Positions 56,997 to 58,690 of a stretch of DNA of 58,690 nt are shown here, one piece after another. Under the pieces are notes generated by a model. It searched no databases. It had not been told where the DNA came from and saw only the letters and a program-made list of their open reading frames with translations. Both the position numbers and the translations under genes were made by a program. Numbering within the stretch: position 1 is the first letter of the stretch; every line of letters begins with the position of its first letter. Origin of the DNA: Methylococcaceae bacterium (GTDB lineage: Bacteria; Pseudomonadota; Gammaproteobacteria; Methylococcales; Methylococcaceae); the NCBI GenBank assembly GCA_902810705.1, contig CADDYU010000006.1, forward strand, positions 1 to 58,690, read 5' to 3'.

Positions 56997-57364
56997 GTGA
57001 TCCGCAAGGATCCCGGAATCGAAACCCTTCTCGATCTGCACGACCAGGTCATTGATCAAGGCGAAGGCTATTGGATCAAGATCGAGGCCTGGCGGGTCGA
57101 TCCGACTCCGGAGATCCCGCACGGCATTCGCTACTCGCTTACGCTCCACGCGCCGTATGGGAAGCGAATCCTCGGCTATGACAACGCGCATGCGGTCAAG
57201 CCGCCGAAGAAGTTCGAATACGCCGGGCGCATCCTGGCCTATGACCACAAGCACCGCCACAGTTCGGACCAGGGAGTGCCCTACGAATTCCAGGATGCCC
57301 ACAGTTGTTGACGGACTTTTTCGCGGACGTCGATCGCGTGTTGCAGGAGGTTAAGAAGCGATGA
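56997..57364 (+). pseudogene. TumE-like toxin, frameshifted near the C-terminus
   Basis: Translation from the GTG at 56997 gives YWIKIEAWRVDPTPEIPHGI and RILGYDNAHAVKPP, matching TumE (DUF6516) toxins, before an early TGA at 57309-57311. A one-base loss near 57300 explains it. From 57302 the next frame reads QLLTDFFADVDRVLQEVKKR and then stops at 57362-57364, where the TGA overlaps the antitoxin ATG. The intact toxin would thus be coupled to the antitoxin. The break removes about 20 C-terminal residues, probably inactivating it. Confidence 0.78.
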
Positions 57365-57711
57365 AAGCCATTGTGATCGGCATCATGCCCCAAGAGAAGA
57401 TCCGTGCGCGGCTGTTGGCCATCGCGCGCGGCGAGTACACGCCGAAACCGGGAGAGCCCAAGGTCTGGTTCACGTCGATGAAGTCGCTCGCCGAAGTGCT
57501 GAGCGACGAGAATCGTGCCCTCCTGAGAGTCATCATGGAAACGAAGCCGGAATCGATCTCGGCTCTGGCCGAGGCTACCGGCCGCAAGCCGGGCAATCTC
57601 TCGCGCACGTTGAAGACCCTGTCCCATTATGGCATCGTCGAGATGCGGCGGGAGAAGCGACAGGTGCGTCCAATTGCCAAGGCCACCGAGTTCCGGATCG
57701 TTGCGGCCTGA
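57361..57711 (+). CDS. TumA-like antitoxin (HVO_A0114-type winged helix-turn-helix)
   Basis: The 116-residue protein has a predicted wHTH in its second half (SISALAEATGRKPGNLSRTL, then KTLSHYGIVEMRREKRQVRP), matching the HVO_A0114 family that pairs with TumE toxins. The ATG at 57361 overlaps the ancestral toxin stop as ATGA. It would neutralise TumE and repress its own operon. The reading frame is intact even though the toxin is broken. Confidence 0.82.
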   Translation: MKAIVIGIMPQEKIRARLLAIARGEYTPKPGEPKVWFTSMKSLAEVLSDENRALLRVIMETKPESISALAEATGRKPGNLSRTLKTLSHYGIVEMRREKRQVRPIAKATEFRIVAA

Positions 57712-57726
57712 CGTGAGCCGCCTCTG

Positions 57727-57947
57727 ATGACCAAAGCAGCTAAAGCCAAGGGCCGCATCCTTGAAGCGGTCCATGAGGCGGCCAGCGATCTGCACCGCCT
57801 CGGGTTCATCGACAAGCGTTGGATGCAGAAGTACGACGCGCTGTGCCTGGAGGCGGTGCCAAGTACGACGCCGCGAAGATCCGCGCACTGCGCGAAAACC
57901 TGCATCTAAGCTAGGCGGTGCTGAACACGAGTCTCTCGACCGTACGA
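57727..57947 (+). pseudogene. Broken XRE-type antitoxin gene
   Basis: The frame from 57727 has ILEAVHEAASDLHRLGFIDK, typical of XRE antitoxins paired with HigB/RelE-type toxins. Near 57859 one base is missing: the next frame reads KYDAAKIRALRENLHLS, then TAG at 57912-57914 where a Gln codon is expected, then AVLNTSLSTVR to 57947. Homology ends there and the expected KWE continuation is missing. A frameshift, a nonsense change and a truncation have all hit the gene. No toxin partner is visible. Confidence 0.68.
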
Positions 57948-57960
57948 TTTTCGGGATGTT

Positions 57961-57987
57961 TGCGGGCGGCTGCGGGCATTTGCGGGC
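57961..57987. repeat. Three TGCGGGC heptamers at 10-bp spacing
   Basis: TGCGGGC occurs at 57961, 57971 and 57981, one per helical turn, directly where the XRE homology ends. It may be a protein-binding array or a recombination junction. Confidence 0.5.
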
Positions 57988-57989
57988 AA

Positions 57990-58690
57990 ATGATGGTAAG
58001 CCGCTGGCTTATATGAAAAATCTCTTGCAACACATTCCCGGTTTTCTGAAAGACTTTCTGCCAGACTCGGGAGAGTGGCGTCTTGGAAAGTCATGTGACC
58101 ACGATGGCCTTCGGCGCCGAAGCCACTGCGCCGCCCAGGCCATCAAGAGATGACCCGTTTGCAAGACGCGACGGGGTTCGCGCACCAGGACGGCACGCAC
58201 CTCGAACTGGCCCGCCAGAGCTTGTTCCAGAACGCCGTCCCGATGCGCGACGCCACGCGCTTCCGGCATCAGGACGGTGACCGTACCAAGCGCGCGGAAC
58301 GGCTGGGCTTCTGGCAAATCGCGCGGCTGCTTACCCAGCATCGGGGGTCGGACTTCCAGAGCACCAGCCCTGCGCCGAAGGAATGGCGCGGCAGGCATCA
58401 GGAGGCCATGCCGCCTCCGCCGGGGATCAGCATTTGGGTCATTCCCGAGCCGCCCGCACCACAACATCGGTCTTCTAAGGCTTGCGGTGCCATGTTCGCC
58501 CCGTAAGGACCACGCCTTCCCAAAAGCTCGAGTATTCAGGCGACCTCTCGCTAGTATTTTATCTATTTTATCCCATTAAATACGTAGCATAAATCTTGCT
58601 TGAACTTCGGGTATCTTGACTTGAGGAGATATCCGACGCGGAACGGTCGCCCGAACGCTGTCTTAGTCATTACGCCCGCTGAGCGCCAAC
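57990..58690. other. Unassigned end of the window
   Basis: Open frames exist on both strands (for example 58150-58506 plus and 58009-58467 minus), but none has a domain, signal or membrane feature I recognise. Composition is GC-rich up to about 58510 and clearly AT-rich after about 58550. The plus frame MTRLQDATGFAHQDGTHLEL could be a remnant of an element gene or chance. I assign no product. Confidence 0.4.

Noticed and set aside
58009-58467. 152-codon minus-strand open frame near the window end
   Set aside because: Arg-rich composition typical of a GC-driven shadow; no recognisable domain and no clear ribosome-binding site.

Overview
The window is a GC-rich (about 60% by eye) chromosomal segment of a gammaproteobacterium. 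The block leuC-leuD-leuB-asd-fimV and the block miaB-phoH-ybeY-corC-lnt have gene orders familiar from Pseudomonas and Escherichia. FimV, CysTWA, GlcDEF, GlnE, MltD and a methylotroph-like class I cytochrome c fit a Methylococcaceae-type methanotroph. That genus-level guess is inference; no methane or methanol dehydrogenase gene is present.

Layout. 1-125: end of an IS5-type element abutting mrcB (PBP1b). 2.5-9.8 kb: fimV, asd, leuB, leuD and leuC on the minus strand, with a basic 82-residue tail on LeuC. 9.9-16.1 kb: adk, a DUF202 membrane protein, a HAD phosphatase, a zinc-ribbon/HEAGH membrane metalloprotease, an M20 peptidase, a DUF2232 membrane protein and a rhomboid protease. 16.2-20 kb: glcDEF glycolate oxidase. 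20-25.3 kb: the RNA/envelope operon miaB-phoH-ybeY-corC-lnt. 25.5-26 kb: a glycine-rich membrane stress-type protein. 26.5-30.5 kb: gcvT-gcvP without gcvH, more AT-rich than its surroundings and flanked by non-coding relics. 30.7-36.8 kb: a small ribbon-helix-helix/coiled-coil pair, a TPR protein, glnE, ilvE and nadD.

37.6-45.4 kb is a sulfate-acquisition cluster, all on the plus strand: an OscA/YezD (DUF2292) small protein, an OprP-like porin, sulfate-binding protein Sbp, an RBBP9/YdeN-type hydrolase, a catalytically dead EAL-fold protein, then cysT, cysW and cysA behind a good sigma70-type promoter. It would carry sulfate across the outer membrane, periplasm and inner membrane. The degenerate EAL protein and the hydrolase are unexplained additions and are the best candidate here for new biology.

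45.5-53.4 kb: a phosphodiesterase, a small lipoprotein, MltD, a cytochrome c, an L,D-transpeptidase and a TldD/TldE-like protease pair whose second member has a duplicated palindromic repeat inside its N-terminal coding region. 53.6-55.8 kb: two DUF883 (ElaB/YqjD-like) genes flanking a phosphoribosyltransferase gene on the other strand, followed by a YqjE-like membrane protein.

56.3 kb to the end: a tRNA-Lys gene with its own promoter. Directly downstream lies a decayed island: a truncated DUF6362 gene, a frameshifted TumE toxin with an intact TumA-type antitoxin, and a doubly broken XRE-type antitoxin. Perfect palindromes and a 10-bp-periodic repeat also occur there. This looks like the eroded edge of an element integrated at the tRNA. 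Several intergenic inverted repeats elsewhere look REP- or MITE-like.
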